Positions 24,414 through 32,885 of a DNA stretch of 64,000 bases are shown here, piece by piece. This DNA comes from Lachnospiraceae bacterium 3-1 (GTDB taxonomy: Bacteria; Bacillota; Clostridia; Lachnospirales; Lachnospiraceae). Every line of letters starts with the position of its first letter. Position 1 is the first letter of the stretch. The notes under the pieces are model-generated. The model saw only the letters and a list, made by a program, of their open reading frames with translations. It ran no database searches and was not told where the DNA came from. A program made the position numbers and the translations under genes. The stretch is taken from positions 1 to 64,000 of the forward strand of contig KE159595.1 of NCBI GenBank assembly GCA_000403255.2. The letters are read 5' to 3'.

Positions 24414-24583
24414 CCGTTTATAATGGGCGAGGGGCTTTCAAAAAATCGCCGCCGCAGATTCTATTACAAGGGAACTGGCTGGAACAGGCCGGATTCTCCG
24501 CAGGAGACAAAATCACCGTGAAATGCCAGCAGGGGCAGCTAATTATTACTAAGAACGAACCATCAGCAGAGCATGAAAAATAA
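24395..24583 (+). CDS. SymE-type toxin-like protein
   Basis: Sixty-two residues from ATG 24395 (GGAAGGAGGACGG upstream). The core PQILLQGNWLEQAGFSAGDK followed by ITVKCQQGQLIIT is the SymE toxin signature, an AbrB-like fold. In E. coli SymE is an SOS-controlled toxin restrained by an antisense RNA. Here no antisense promoter was identified, and an XRE repressor takes the regulatory position. Toxicity is inferred from family only. Confidence 0.75.
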   Translation: MDDRKLTVYNGRGAFKKSPPQILLQGNWLEQAGFSAGDKITVKCQQGQLIITKNEPSAEHEK

Positions 24584-24657
24584 ATATAGACAAAGGCCGC
24601 TTTTGCAGTATAATAGAAACGGCAACAAGTCAGCCAGTGCTGGAGGAACATTTTAAA

Positions 24658-25167
24658 ATGCTTGAAACGGAGAGCCTGATTCTTGATAAGGCAAAGTTTT
24701 CAGATTGGAAGGAAATGTATTGCAATGTCTGGTCACAGCCGGAAAGCGCAAAATACATGGAATGGAATATTACTACAAGCGAAGAAAACGCCAAAATAAG
24801 AATCATGAAAACCATTGCATTTCAGAAAGAGCATGATACCTATCTAGTTTATGAAAAAGCAACCGGTAAGGCGATTGGATTTGCTGGGGTAGAAAAAATT
24901 GAACCTTACATCTATCAGGAAGCGGGGATATGTTTGGGGCCAGATTACGTGGGAAAAGGGTTTGGCAAGCAGATTCTTCAAGTCTTGATACAATATTGCA
25001 AAGAAGAATTTAGTGCAAAAAAGTTTATTTATTCAACAAGAGAGGAAAACAGGGCTTCCAATCAATTAGCAAAGTCATTAGGATTTACAGTGATTTCTTC
25101 AGTACCTAAAACAGACAGCAAAGATGGACACAGTTATAATCTTTTGCAATATAGCTTAAAACTATAA
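24658..25167 (+). CDS. GNAT-family N-acetyltransferase
   Basis: The start ATG 24658 is 10 bases after TGGAGGAA; an earlier GTG lies inside that site. The 169-residue protein has LETESLILDKAKFSDWKEMY at its start and the acetyl-CoA binding stretch GPDYVGKGFGKQILQVLIQY, then REENRASNQLAKSLGFTVIS. It resembles RimJ/RimL-like acetyltransferases acting on protein or antibiotic amines; the substrate is unknown. It opens a block of four enzyme-like genes. Confidence 0.85.
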   Translation: MLETESLILDKAKFSDWKEMYCNVWSQPESAKYMEWNITTSEENAKIRIMKTIAFQKEHDTYLVYEKATGKAIGFAGVEKIEPYIYQEAGICLGPDYVGKGFGKQILQVLIQYCKEEFSAKKFIYSTREENRASNQLAKSLGFTVISSVPKTDSKDGHSYNLLQYSLKL

Positions 25168-25223
25168 CTGCCCATTTGGTAGGGCTGAATAAACAATGAA
25201 TGAAAAGTTGAAGGAGGGGCAAA

Positions 25224-25436
25224 ATGCCATACATTACAGTTGAAAGCGGCACTTTATCGGATAAGCAAAAGGAACTGCTGATAAAAAGATTGACAGAAGT
25301 ATCTTCTGAAATTATGAATGTGCCGCAGGAATTTTTTGTGACTACGATTAAAGAACTGCCAGATAAGAACTTTGGGATTGGCGGTAAAACGATTGATAAA
25401 GTGAAAGCGGAATATATACAGGCACATCAATCATAG
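25224..25436 (+). CDS. 4-oxalocrotonate tautomerase-like protein
   Basis: Seventy residues starting MPYITVESGTLSDKQKELLI after AAGGAGGGG. The N-terminal proline after the removed methionine is the catalytic base of this family. VPQEFFVTTIKELPDKNFGI is the usual second half. It converts keto-enol forms of small acids; the natural substrate is unknown. The spacing to the hydrolase gene is 19 bases, so the two are likely co-transcribed. Confidence 0.88.
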   Translation: MPYITVESGTLSDKQKELLIKRLTEVSSEIMNVPQEFFVTTIKELPDKNFGIGGKTIDKVKAEYIQAHQS

Positions 25437-25455
25437 TGGGAAGGGATTGGAGATA

Positions 25456-26217
25456 ATGGATAACTGGTTTACAATAGACAAGATTGATAATGAAACCATA
25501 ATCATAAGCGAATACCGGCATTGGGAAGAAACCCACTGTTATCTATTGAATGGAAAAGAGAAAAGCCTGCTTATTGACACAGGGCTGGGGATTTCCAATA
25601 TATATGATGAAGTCCGTAAACTTACGGATAAACCGATTACGGCGGTTGCCACGCACATTCACTGGGACCATATCGGCGGGCATAAATATTTCCCGGAATT
25701 TTATGCACACGCAGAAGAATTGGACTGGCTGGACGGGAAATTCCCCCTGACAATCGAAACGATTAAGGAAATGGTGGTTGACCGTTGTGATTTGCCTGAC
25801 GGTTTTAATGTTGATGATTATGTATTCTTTCAGGGTACGCCAACAAGAGTATTAAATGACCATGATATGATTGATATTGGCGGCAGGGAAATTGAAGTGC
25901 TGCATACGCCCGGACACTCTCCCGGACATTTATGTTTTTGGGAAAAAGACAAAGGATATTTGTTTACCGGCGATTTGGTCTATAAAGATACCCTGTTTGC
26001 CTATTACCCTTCCACTGACCCGGAAGCCTATCTTGCTTCACTGGAAAAAGTTGCGGCACTGCCTGTAAAAAGGGTATTCCCTGCACACCATTCGCTGGAT
26101 ATACAGCCGGAAATACTAATCCGCATGGCAAATGCGTTCCGCCAGTTAAAGGCAGACGGGAAGCTCCATCATGGCAGCGGTACATATCATTATGGCGATT
26201 GGGGCGTATGGCTGTAA
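25456..26217 (+). CDS. Metallo-beta-lactamase-fold hydrolase
   Basis: The start ATG 25456 follows GGATTGGAG and gives 253 residues. The zinc motif VATHIHWDHIGGHKYFPEFY (HxHxDH), then HTPGHSPGHLCFWE, TGDLVY and FPAHHS are all present. This set is typical of broad MBL-fold hydrolases (glyoxalase II-like, lactonase-like), not of true antibiotic-degrading enzymes. It lies between the tautomerase and an NTF2-like gene, suggesting a short detoxification or small-molecule pathway. Confidence 0.88.
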   Translation: MDNWFTIDKIDNETIIISEYRHWEETHCYLLNGKEKSLLIDTGLGISNIYDEVRKLTDKPITAVATHIHWDHIGGHKYFPEFYAHAEELDWLDGKFPLTIETIKEMVVDRCDLPDGFNVDDYVFFQGTPTRVLNDHDMIDIGGREIEVLHTPGHSPGHLCFWEKDKGYLFTGDLVYKDTLFAYYPSTDPEAYLASLEKVAALPVKRVFPAHHSLDIQPEILIRMANAFRQLKADGKLHHGSGTYHYGDWGVWL

Positions 26218-26254
26218 AACGGGATTAGCGGAAGAAAACGGGAAAGGGGATTTC

Positions 26255-26674
26255 ATGGAAAAACGAGAAGAAACCATTCGGCTATGGTTTGATATGTGGC
26301 TGAAAAAGTGTGATTTAGGCATATTGGATATATTCTCTGAAAATGCTGTTTACACTGAAAGCTGGGGGCCGGAGTATCATGGCCCATTAAAAATAAAACT
26401 ATGGTTTGATGAATGGAACAGGCGTGGCACAGTTCTCCAATGGGATATTAAACAGTATTTCCATAAAGGAAACCAAACGGTTGTAGAATGGTATTTTAAA
26501 AATACGGTGGACGATGGGAAGGTTGAAGCATTTGATGGAATTTCTCTCATTAAGTGGGCGCAGGATGGGCGAATACAATCCTTAAAAGAATTTGGCTGCA
26601 ATACAGACAACTATGACCCTTATCAAAATGGGAATGTCCCACAATTCAAAGATACTCCGTCTATGTGGTTTTGA
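26255..26674 (+). CDS. NTF2/SnoaL-like protein
   Basis: ATG 26255 follows GGAAAGGGG; 139 residues. REETIRLWFDMWLKKCDLGI, then FSENAVYTESWGPEYHGPLK and WFDEWNRRGTVLQWDIKQYF show the cone-shaped NTF2-like fold used by SnoaL-type enzymes and small isomerases. TVVEWYFKNTVDDGKVEAFD completes the barrel. It is the last gene before a strong terminator. Confidence 0.8.
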   Translation: MEKREETIRLWFDMWLKKCDLGILDIFSENAVYTESWGPEYHGPLKIKLWFDEWNRRGTVLQWDIKQYFHKGNQTVVEWYFKNTVDDGKVEAFDGISLIKWAQDGRIQSLKEFGCNTDNYDPYQNGNVPQFKDTPSMWF

Positions 26675-26711
26675 TTTTATGTGCAAGTAAAAATGGAATA
26701 AAAACTCTGGA

Positions 26712-26750
26712 AAATGCCGTTGCATGGAAAAATCCCAAGCAACGGCATTT
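26712..26750. terminator. Bidirectional terminator
   Basis: AAATGCCGTTGC and GCAACGGCATTT form a perfect 12-bp stem between convergent genes. Confidence 0.9.
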
Positions 26751-26751
26751 C

Positions 26752-27561
26752 CTATTTCCGTTTCTTCCTCTGGCCGACATAGCTTTTGAAGAATTTCGAT
26801 TTTTCAAGGATATGTACAAGCTGCCGGAACTCCACATCAGACAGCTTGTTATAATTGATACCCAGCCGCTTGCAGTAAAGCGCAGCCTGTTTTTCAAGAG
26901 GGCTTCCCTTGAAATTTGCAACATCCTCTAAATCCTGTTTCAATTCTTCGGCAATGGTAGTTGGCGGCGCACTCTCACTGTCAGACTTGTGCGCAGCACG
27001 AATATCACGGACGATTGCGCTTATGTCGTCCTGTATCATGTGGCTGAAATATTCGTCATCCTCAATGTGTGCAGCCTGCAAAATCCGGAGGTACGGGTCA
27101 TCTTCCCCAGGGCGGTAGCGTTCTATGATTTCGTGCCGGACGGTATCAACAAGGGAGTTGAGGTTTTGAATCTGCATGGAAGCAATCCCATCCACATAAA
27201 CCTCAATGTCAGCCAGAAACTTTATAAAATCCTTGTGGGTGGCAAGTTCACATAGCAGGCGGTTGTTAATCCGGCCGCTTTTCAGAAGCGCAACCATTTC
27301 GTCATTCAAATGCAATTCTGTTAAAGGCGTGTTGGCCTGCTCCCTGTTTTCTGTCCGGCATAACAGATAATCAACGGACACCCCATAAAAATCTGCCAGC
27401 GTGATAAGGTTGCCATGATTGATTTCTTTATTATCTTTGGATTCATAGCTGGCAAGGGCAGATTTTGAAATCTGCGTCAGCCGTGCCAGTTCTTCCAGAT
27501 TCAGCCCTTTGTCCTTGCGCAGATCCCAAAGGCGTTCCTGTATGGTAGTCGCTCCTTTCAT
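26752..27561 (-). CDS. XRE-family regulator with long C-terminal region
   Basis: The start ATG at 27561 gives 269 residues; longer in-frame extension to 27888 runs through a non-coding region. Residues 1-70 form a helix-turn-helix (LNLEELARLTQISKSALASY, then INHGNLITLADFYGVSVDYL). The remaining 190 residues are helical and end QRKKRK; NNRLLCELATHKDFIKFLAD, then IQDDISAIVRDIRAAHKSDS are in a region common in regulators of Firmicute ICEs. It may mark the left part of IME3 or an older remnant. Confidence 0.82.
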   Translation of the reverse strand: MKGATTIQERLWDLRKDKGLNLEELARLTQISKSALASYESKDNKEINHGNLITLADFYGVSVDYLLCRTENREQANTPLTELHLNDEMVALLKSGRINNRLLCELATHKDFIKFLADIEVYVDGIASMQIQNLNSLVDTVRHEIIERYRPGEDDPYLRILQAAHIEDDEYFSHMIQDDISAIVRDIRAAHKSDSESAPPTTIAEELKQDLEDVANFKGSPLEKQAALYCKRLGINYNKLSDVEFRQLVHILEKSKFFKSYVGQRKKRK

Positions 27562-28090
27562 GGGCGCACACTCCTTTCCGGCGGCTGCTTCCTGCCGCTT
27601 AACTGGATTATACCATACTTTCCACAATCGTGGAAATTTCTGATATTTGCCCTTAATTCCTTTTTTGTGGACATACGGCACAGGGTACAAAAATGTCCTA
27701 TGATATAGGCAGTTCATCGATGGATTATTCCAATCGAATGACCGGCCTGTATGGGATATGCTCCCCGGCGATGTAGCGCAACGACTTCCGGCAGGGAAAC
27801 GGAGGAACCCTGACCGCAACGAGCGTACCAAGCGGAGCGAAACGCCGCCAAAGACGGGGGCAGGAACGACAGTAGAGGGAACCGGCAAAAATGAACACCG
27901 AAACGATACCGAAACATAACAATTTCACAGGGCATAGTCTGCCCTGCCCGTAATACCAAGGGAGATTTTGGGGCGGCTCCATGGCCGTATTTCCCCTGAA
28001 AATCGCCCCGAAACGCTACACAAAAAACCACTATCCGCCCATTCCGGCTGTTACTGCTGAATCGGGCGGTTTTTCTATGAAGGAGGCGCT
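27562..28090. other. Gene-free stretch left of IME3 genes
   Basis: No supported gene is seen. It contains GC-rich inverted repeats (for example GGGCGG...CCGCCC-like pairings around 27970-28020). At 28035-28075 CCGCCC and GGGCGG with a TTTTT tail form a terminator/attenuator just before the gene at 28091. The rest of the stretch gives no clear signal, though it is a plausible place for the IME3 left end. Confidence 0.5.
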
Positions 28091-28282
28091 ATGCCGAGAA
28101 TGTCAAAGAAGTTGAAGAAAGAGCTTGCTTTCTTCTTAAACGACCGGGGGCGCAGAAGCTACAATGAAGTCTGCCGGAAATGCCAGCATGAGTGTAAGCA
28201 GAGTTTCCGGGCTGTCATGATTGACTGCCCCCGCTATCTATCCAAACGAGCCAAAAGGAGGATACCACCCAATGAATTGTGA
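28091..28282 (+). CDS. Small conserved basic protein of ICE/IME
   Basis: Sixty-three residues after GAAGGAGGCGCT. KKLKKELAFFLNDRGRRSYN then CRKCQHECKQSFRAVMIDC shows four cysteines that may bind zinc. Proteins of this kind occur at the start of mobilization modules. No function is known. It overlaps the next gene by 11 bases. Confidence 0.65.
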   Translation: MPRMSKKLKKELAFFLNDRGRRSYNEVCRKCQHECKQSFRAVMIDCPRYLSKRAKRRIPPNEL

Positions 28283-28610
28283 ATTTATGATAGCCAGTAC
28301 GCCCCTGCCGCCCTGTATGCCGCTCCCAAAGGCAATGCTCCGGCTTCCAGTCAGCAATACGGCAAAGGTCATGTATGCCCGCCTGCTGGATGAAATCCTG
28401 ACAAGGGGAACCGAGGACAGCAACGGGATTCTGTTTATCCGCTTCCCTGTCATGGAGATAGCGGCGGCGCTCTCCCGAAGCCCCCAGACCTGCAAGCGTT
28501 CCTTAAACGAACTGGAACAGGCCGGGATGATTATGCGTGTCCGTCAGGGAATCGGGGAGGTCAGCCACATCTATATCCTGCTCCCCAGGGAGGGCGCCGC
28601 CCATGAATGA
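28272..28610 (+). CDS. RepA_N-like winged-helix protein, short
   Basis: The start ATG 28272 follows AAAAGGAGG; 112 residues. LPKAMLRLPVSNTAKVMYAR, then VMEIAAALSRSPQTCKRSLN and ELEQAGMIMRVRQGIGEVSH are the winged-helix pattern of replication initiator A. It lacks the C-terminal part of full initiators, so it may act as a DNA-binding regulator rather than a complete initiator. Confidence 0.7.
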   Translation: MNCEFMIASTPLPPCMPLPKAMLRLPVSNTAKVMYARLLDEILTRGTEDSNGILFIRFPVMEIAAALSRSPQTCKRSLNELEQAGMIMRVRQGIGEVSHIYILLPREGAAHE

Positions 28611-28896
28611 GAAGCTGGAAAAACTGAATCAGGAGATTGAAAAGACCGAAGCAAGGCTGCGGCGGGCGCAGCATAAGGAGAAAATGCTGGAACACCAGAT
28701 AAAGACCCTGAACCGGAAGGAACGGACGCACCGGCTCTGTACCAGAGGGGCAATGCTGGAAAGCCATCTACCCCACCCGGAAGCCGTGACGGACGGGCAG
28801 GTCAGCACCATCTTAAAAGTATTGTTCCACCGGGGCGACACGAAGCGTCTTGTGGCACAGGTTCTTACCGAAAACCGGAAGGAGGACACGGAATGA
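28603..28896 (+). CDS. DUF3847-family protein
   Basis: Ninety-seven residues overlapping both neighbours (8 and 4 bases). The N-terminal half is a coiled coil (LEKLNQEIEKTEARLRRAQH), then RTHRLCTRGAMLESHLPHPE and DGQVSTILKVLFHRGDTKRL, the family pattern. IME4 has a member at 51660. Found next to MOBQ relaxase genes; the role is unknown. Confidence 0.78.
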   Translation: MNEKLEKLNQEIEKTEARLRRAQHKEKMLEHQIKTLNRKERTHRLCTRGAMLESHLPHPEAVTDGQVSTILKVLFHRGDTKRLVAQVLTENRKEDTE

Positions 28897-29408
28897 AATT
28901 TTCAAAAAGCGAGCTGGACATTATCTACCAGTATGCCGCACCGACCAAGGCGGAAACACTTGCAGGTATGAAAGAAACCGTGCCGGTGATAAAGGACTTA
29001 CTGACAAAGGCAATCGTGGAGAACGCCATCCGAAAACTGGAAAAGATACCGGAGCCGGAGTGCAGCCAGTTTGTCGCAGCCACAAAAGCCCGGTTCCTTG
29101 CAGAGCGTGACAATTCCATCCGCCAGCGGCTTGCGGCGGCAAAGGCACAGGAGCCGATTTTGCAGGGGCATGACCTGTCAGGGATAGAACGGTTCCATCC
29201 GGAAACCCGGCACATGATTACGCTGGAAGTACAGAAGGATTGCTTTGTCGGTTTTAAGGGGGAGCGGTTCCGCTTCTACCTCTCCGATGAAGGCTACCGG
29301 AACGCAAAGCGCAGTGAACAGGAGGGGGAAATTAAGATAAAAAGCCATGCCGCCGTTGCTGCTGGGAAGCTCTATCCTGACAAAAAGCCCCGACAGCAGG
29401 AGCGATAA
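28893..29408 (+). CDS. Conserved IME protein of unknown function
   Basis: The 171-residue protein starts after GGAGGACACGG and overlaps DUF3847 by 4 bases. MKFSKSELDIIYQYAAPTKA, then RFLAERDNSIRQRLAAAKAQ resembles part of the IME4 protein at 49428 (IYQFGEQSKAETCASLSAIL and ERDHSIKTRLANAKEQ). The C-terminal part (LEVQKDCFVGFKGERFRFYL) is not recognised. It comes just before the palindrome cluster and could bind it; that is speculation. Confidence 0.6.
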   Translation: MKFSKSELDIIYQYAAPTKAETLAGMKETVPVIKDLLTKAIVENAIRKLEKIPEPECSQFVAATKARFLAERDNSIRQRLAAAKAQEPILQGHDLSGIERFHPETRHMITLEVQKDCFVGFKGERFRFYLSDEGYRNAKRSEQEGEIKIKSHAAVAAGKLYPDKKPRQQER

Positions 29409-29423
29409 AAAAGCCTGTTCCAG

Positions 29424-29548
29424 AATCAAAGTGCGCCGGGCGCGCCTTGATTTTTGCAGGGAAGTTCTAACGTGGACGAGCCGGGCGCACTCACGTTGGC
29501 GGCTTTTCATGTGTGGAAAAATCAGAACGCGCCGGGCGCGTTCTGATT
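29424..29548. repeat. Three 29-bp palindromes with a common GCCGGGC centre
   Basis: Units at 29424-29452, 29469-29497 and 29520-29548 are each 29 bases, each centred on the G of GCCGGGC. The third is a perfect palindrome with 14-base arms (AATCAGAACGCGCC); the first and second have a few mismatches and G-T pairs. A fourth 29-bp palindrome (32886-32914) shares the ends of the second. Confidence 0.85.
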
Positions 29549-29654
29549 TATGCCGCCTATGGCACAATTGGTACGGCTGATTCCCGACTGCCGGATATTC
29601 CGCTTGCAATTTTGGCTTCCAAAGTGAAAAGCTGGAAAATCCCCCTCTGAAAGA

Positions 29655-29705
29655 GGGCGCAATTATACACCACTTAGGAAAGTGATGCATTGCGCCCTGC
29701 CGGGA
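29655..29705 (+). other. Candidate MOBQ oriT of IME3
   Basis: GGGCGCAAT (29655-29663) pairs with ATTGCGCCC (29689-29697), with an inner CACTT/AAGTG stem. The 3' side GCATTGCGCCCTGCC resembles the TAAGTGCGCCCT nick region of RSF1010-type oriTs. IME4 has the same layout at 52056-52095. The rest of 29549-29945 holds no gene but has another hairpin-rich stretch. Confidence 0.65.
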
Positions 29706-29945
29706 GCGTCCTGCGGACAGCGGATGATTTCCGTAGATTTTCAATCTGCTCCAATCATCACAGGGGACGCTACCCTTCCTCTGCGCTGGCTCCGCCAGCT
29801 ACCCCTTTGCGGACTTGCCGCCCGGAATTATCTTACACTGCAAGCTGCTCCTGTCCAACAAGTTTTCCGAAATCCAGCTATACTTTTTTGACAGGATAGC
29901 GTATAATGAAGCCAGTGAAAAATCGAAATTTGAAAGGAAAAATTG

Positions 29946-30572
29946 ATGAAGACTATTTTTATACACGGTTCGGGCCATAAATCAACAAGTTGGAATGAAA
30001 CAATTTCACATATGGAAGACAATAGAGATATCTTGTGTCCAGACCTATCTACAATTCTTAATGGCAAGGAAGCTTGTTATAAAAATTTATATTCTTCATT
30101 CAAAGAATATTGTAATAATAATGACGGACAAATAAACTTGTGCGGCATTTCGTTAGGGGGAATATTAGCATTACATTACACATTGGATTTCCCCGATAAA
30201 GTGAAATCACTTGTTTTGATTGGTACTCCTCATAAAATTCCCAGGGTAATATTTGGCATTCAAAATATCATTTTTAGACTTTTACCCAGATCAATGTTTG
30301 AAAATATGGCGTTTAATAAAAAAGACACTTTCATTTTGGGAAACTCCATGAGAGCATTGGATTTCAGTGACAGCATTAACAGTATAAAATGTCCTACTCT
30401 TTTGATTTGCGGAAAAAAAGATAGCGCCAACATTAAATCTGCGTATTATTTCCACCAAAATATTCAAAATGCAAAATTAGAAATCATCGAAAACACCGGA
30501 CACGTTGTAAATGAAGAAAATCCTCTACTTTTAGCCCAAATATTAAACAAATATTATAACGAAACAAAATGA
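29946..30572 (+). CDS. Alpha/beta-hydrolase-fold protein
   Basis: 208 residues from ATG 29946. IFIHGSGHKSTSWNETISHM (oxyanion HG), then INLCGISLGGILALHYTLDF (nucleophile elbow G-x-S-x-G), CPTLLICGKKDSANIKSAYY (acid region) and ENTGHVV (histidine) are the hydrolase triad pattern. It resembles carboxylesterases or lipase-like enzymes; the substrate is unknown. It is AT-rich and lies between oriT and the relaxase, where IME4 has nothing, so it is cargo. Confidence 0.85.
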   Translation: MKTIFIHGSGHKSTSWNETISHMEDNRDILCPDLSTILNGKEACYKNLYSSFKEYCNNNDGQINLCGISLGGILALHYTLDFPDKVKSLVLIGTPHKIPRVIFGIQNIIFRLLPRSMFENMAFNKKDTFILGNSMRALDFSDSINSIKCPTLLICGKKDSANIKSAYYFHQNIQNAKLEIIENTGHVVNEENPLLLAQILNKYYNETK

Positions 30573-30630
30573 AGCCTGCTACATTTATAGAATTGAGAGA
30601 TAAAAATTCAGGTTTGTAAGGGAGAATACC

Positions 30631-31080
30631 ATGTCAGTTAATATAGCAGAAACATTTGAATTATTGTTCGATAAAAACAATAGTGTTGCTTACAAAGCAT
30701 TACAAGAATTACAGAAAGAAAGCAAAAAAACGGATTGCGTTTATCCTTACATGGATAGGTTAAGCGATATGCTTGACAGCGACAATTCTTATATCCGCAC
30801 GAGAGGGCTTACATTGATTGCCTGTAATGCAAAATGGGATAAAGATTATAAGATTGATGAAATCATTGATAAATATTTGAAACACATAACAGACATCAAA
30901 CCCATTACAGCACGACAATGTATCAAACTATTGCCTGTTATTGCAAAAGATAAGCCCGAATTGAAGGATGATATTCTTTCCGCACTCCATAAGGCAAATA
31001 CATCTGTTTATGAAGATAGTATGCAGCCATTAGTTTATAAGGATATTCAAAAAGCAATAAAAGAGATACAAAAAACTTAA
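30631..31080 (+). CDS. HEAT/ARM-repeat-like small protein
   Basis: 149 residues after AAGGGAG. ALQELQKESKKTDCVYPYMD, then LSDMLDSDNSYIRTRGLTLI and QCIKLLPVIAKDKPELKDDI are the paired-helix repeats of ARM-type folds, here about three or four units. Similar proteins are often annotated as SufBD- or HEAT-like without a known task. AT-rich cargo with the hydrolase. Confidence 0.65.
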   Translation: MSVNIAETFELLFDKNNSVAYKALQELQKESKKTDCVYPYMDRLSDMLDSDNSYIRTRGLTLIACNAKWDKDYKIDEIIDKYLKHITDIKPITARQCIKLLPVIAKDKPELKDDILSALHKANTSVYEDSMQPLVYKDIQKAIKEIQKT

Positions 31081-31154
31081 AAGGCTGTTTCTCATCTATC
31101 AGGCTGCTAACCAATCTGACAACTAAATACCCGCCGCCCACCAGCGGCACACCC

Positions 31155-31188
31155 AAGCAGGAAACTGAAAAAGTTATCCTGCTTTTTT
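31155..31188 (+). terminator. Terminator/attenuator upstream of the IME3 relaxase
   Basis: AAGCAGGA and TCCTGCTT with a T-run, in the same sequence context (ACACCCAAG) as the hairpins before mobC in IME1 and IME2. Confidence 0.75.
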
Positions 31189-31223
31189 CATGCCCGGAAT
31201 CCGGGAGAAAGGAGGGCGCACAC

Positions 31224-32813
31224 TTGCCATGCCCGCACTGTAAAATCACCATCATCAAGCGGAGCAGCAATGAATCCGCTGTTTCTGCCGCCGCCTACCA
31301 GAGCGGCGAGAAGCTGTTCTCTGAATATGACCAAGAACAGAAGTATTATCCCTACAAGAACGAAGTCACCCACAAAGAAATCCTGCTCCCGCCCCATGTG
31401 CCGCCGGAGTTTGCAGACCGCAACACCCTATGGAACTCTGCCGAAGCGCAGGAAAAACAATGGAACTCCCAGCTTGCCCGGAGGTTTGTGCTTGCCATCC
31501 CAAGGGAAATCCCGCCGGAACAGTATGCCGACCTTATCCGTGACTACTGCCGGGAGTTTTTTGTTTCCAAGGGAATGATTGCCGACTTTGCCATCCACGA
31601 CAAAGGGGACGGCAACCCCCACGCCCATATCCTGCTCACCATGCGGGCGATGGACGAAAAAGGGAAATGGCTCCCCAAGAGCCGAAAAGTATATGACCTT
31701 GATGAGAATGGGGAACGCATCCGGCTCCCGTCCGGCAGATGGAAAAGCCACAAGGAGAACACCGTAGATTGGAACGACCGGAAATACGCTGAAATCTGGC
31801 GGCAGGGATGGGCGGACACGGCCAACCGCTATCTGGAAGCCAACAGCCGCCCGGAACGGCTTGACCTGCGCTCCTATGCCCGACAGGGGATTGATAAAAT
31901 CCCCACCGTCCACATGGGGCCTGCCGTCTGTCAGATGGAGAAGAAGGGAATCCAGACCAACATCGGCAACCTGAACCGGGACATCAAATCCGCCAACTCC
32001 CTCATGCAGTCCATCCGCCAGATGGTGCGCCACTTAAAAGGCTGGATTGCCGACCTGAAAGAGAAAAAGGCCGTGCTGCTGGAAGTGTTGGAACAGGCCA
32101 AGGAGCCGACACTCCCGGAGCTGCTATTCCGGTATCTGGAACTGCGGAGTGGGGAACGTGCCGGCTGGACTTCCAGAGGGAAGCTGAAAGGAACCGTTGC
32201 CGACTACAATAAAGTGCAGGCGGCTATGGATTTCCTGCGGAAAAAGGGAATCTCCACCGTGGAGAGCCTTGACGCCCGGCTGGATGAAATCAGCAATACT
32301 GCAGTTTCTGTCATGGGGAGCATGAAAAAAAGCGAGAAGCGTATCAAAGCCATCAACACCATGCTGTCCTATATTGACAAATATGAAGCGAACAAGCCAG
32401 TCCATGCGGAGTATACCGCCATCGGCTGGAAGAAGAAAAAGGAGAAGTTTGCGGAGAGCCACAAGGAGGAACTGGACGCTTACAATGCCGCTATCCGGTA
32501 TTTGAAAGCCAACCTGAAAGGCAATTCCTACTCCCGTAAAGATTTGGAATCCGAACGGGAACAGCTTGCCGCCGCCCTGCCCGGACAGAGGAAGGAACTG
32601 GAAGCGGTTCAGGCAGATGTGAAGGTACTCCGTGACGTGCGCCACTGGCTCAATCAGGTATTGCCGCCCGAACAGTACCGCCAGACCGCCGAGCCGGGAA
32701 AGAAGCCGTCCGTACAGGAGAGCCTGAAAGGGCGGCAGGAACGCATCCGGCAGGAGCAGGCAGGGAAACAGAAGCCGAGCCGGACACAGAAACAACAGAA
32801 TATGGAACTTTAA
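31224..32813 (+). CDS. MobA/MobL (MOBQ) relaxase of IME3
   Basis: 529 residues from TTG 31224 (AAAGGAGGGCG upstream). The N-terminal domain contains SAVSAAAYQSGEKLFSEYDQ (with the candidate active tyrosine), RRFVLAIPREIPPEQYADLI, then AIHDKGDGNPHAHILLTMR, the metal-binding H-x-H motif of MobA/MobL relaxases. The C-terminal half is coiled-coil rich, with an arginine-rich end. It nicks oriT for transfer by a helper ICE. The oriT candidate lies 1.5 kb upstream, separated by cargo. Confidence 0.92.
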   Translation: MPCPHCKITIIKRSSNESAVSAAAYQSGEKLFSEYDQEQKYYPYKNEVTHKEILLPPHVPPEFADRNTLWNSAEAQEKQWNSQLARRFVLAIPREIPPEQYADLIRDYCREFFVSKGMIADFAIHDKGDGNPHAHILLTMRAMDEKGKWLPKSRKVYDLDENGERIRLPSGRWKSHKENTVDWNDRKYAEIWRQGWADTANRYLEANSRPERLDLRSYARQGIDKIPTVHMGPAVCQMEKKGIQTNIGNLNRDIKSANSLMQSIRQMVRHLKGWIADLKEKKAVLLEVLEQAKEPTLPELLFRYLELRSGERAGWTSRGKLKGTVADYNKVQAAMDFLRKKGISTVESLDARLDEISNTAVSVMGSMKKSEKRIKAINTMLSYIDKYEANKPVHAEYTAIGWKKKKEKFAESHKEELDAYNAAIRYLKANLKGNSYSRKDLESEREQLAAALPGQRKELEAVQADVKVLRDVRHWLNQVLPPEQYRQTAEPGKKPSVQESLKGRQERIRQEQAGKQKPSRTQKQQNMEL

Positions 32814-32815
32814 AC

Positions 32816-32859
32816 AGGCACTTGTTTTGTGATTGGAAACCGCAGGCAAGTGCCTTTTT
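32816..32859 (+). terminator. Terminator after the IME3 relaxase
   Basis: AGGCACTTG and CAAGTGCCT with a TTTTT tail, starting just after the relaxase stop codon. Confidence 0.85.
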
Positions 32860-32885
32860 CTTTGCAACAAAATGGATTTACAGAC

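Noticed and set aside
25456-26217. Antibiotic resistance by a beta-lactamase, suggested by the MBL fold.
   Set aside because: The motifs are those of general MBL-fold hydrolases, there is no signal peptide, and the neighbours are metabolic.
27562-27888. N-terminal extension of the minus-strand XRE gene to 27888.
   Set aside because: The added 109 codons show no conserved pattern, while ATG 27561 directly precedes a normal helix-turn-helix start.
27600-28030. Possible oriT or attachment site in the GC-rich stretch left of IME3.
   Set aside because: Hairpins are present, but no nick-like sequence or maff2 remnant was found; the hairpin at 29655 is a better oriT candidate.
31428-32033. A 201-codon minus-strand frame inside the IME3 relaxase.
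   Set aside because: The relaxase frame is clearly the coding one, with the histidine motif; the other frame shows no conserved pattern.
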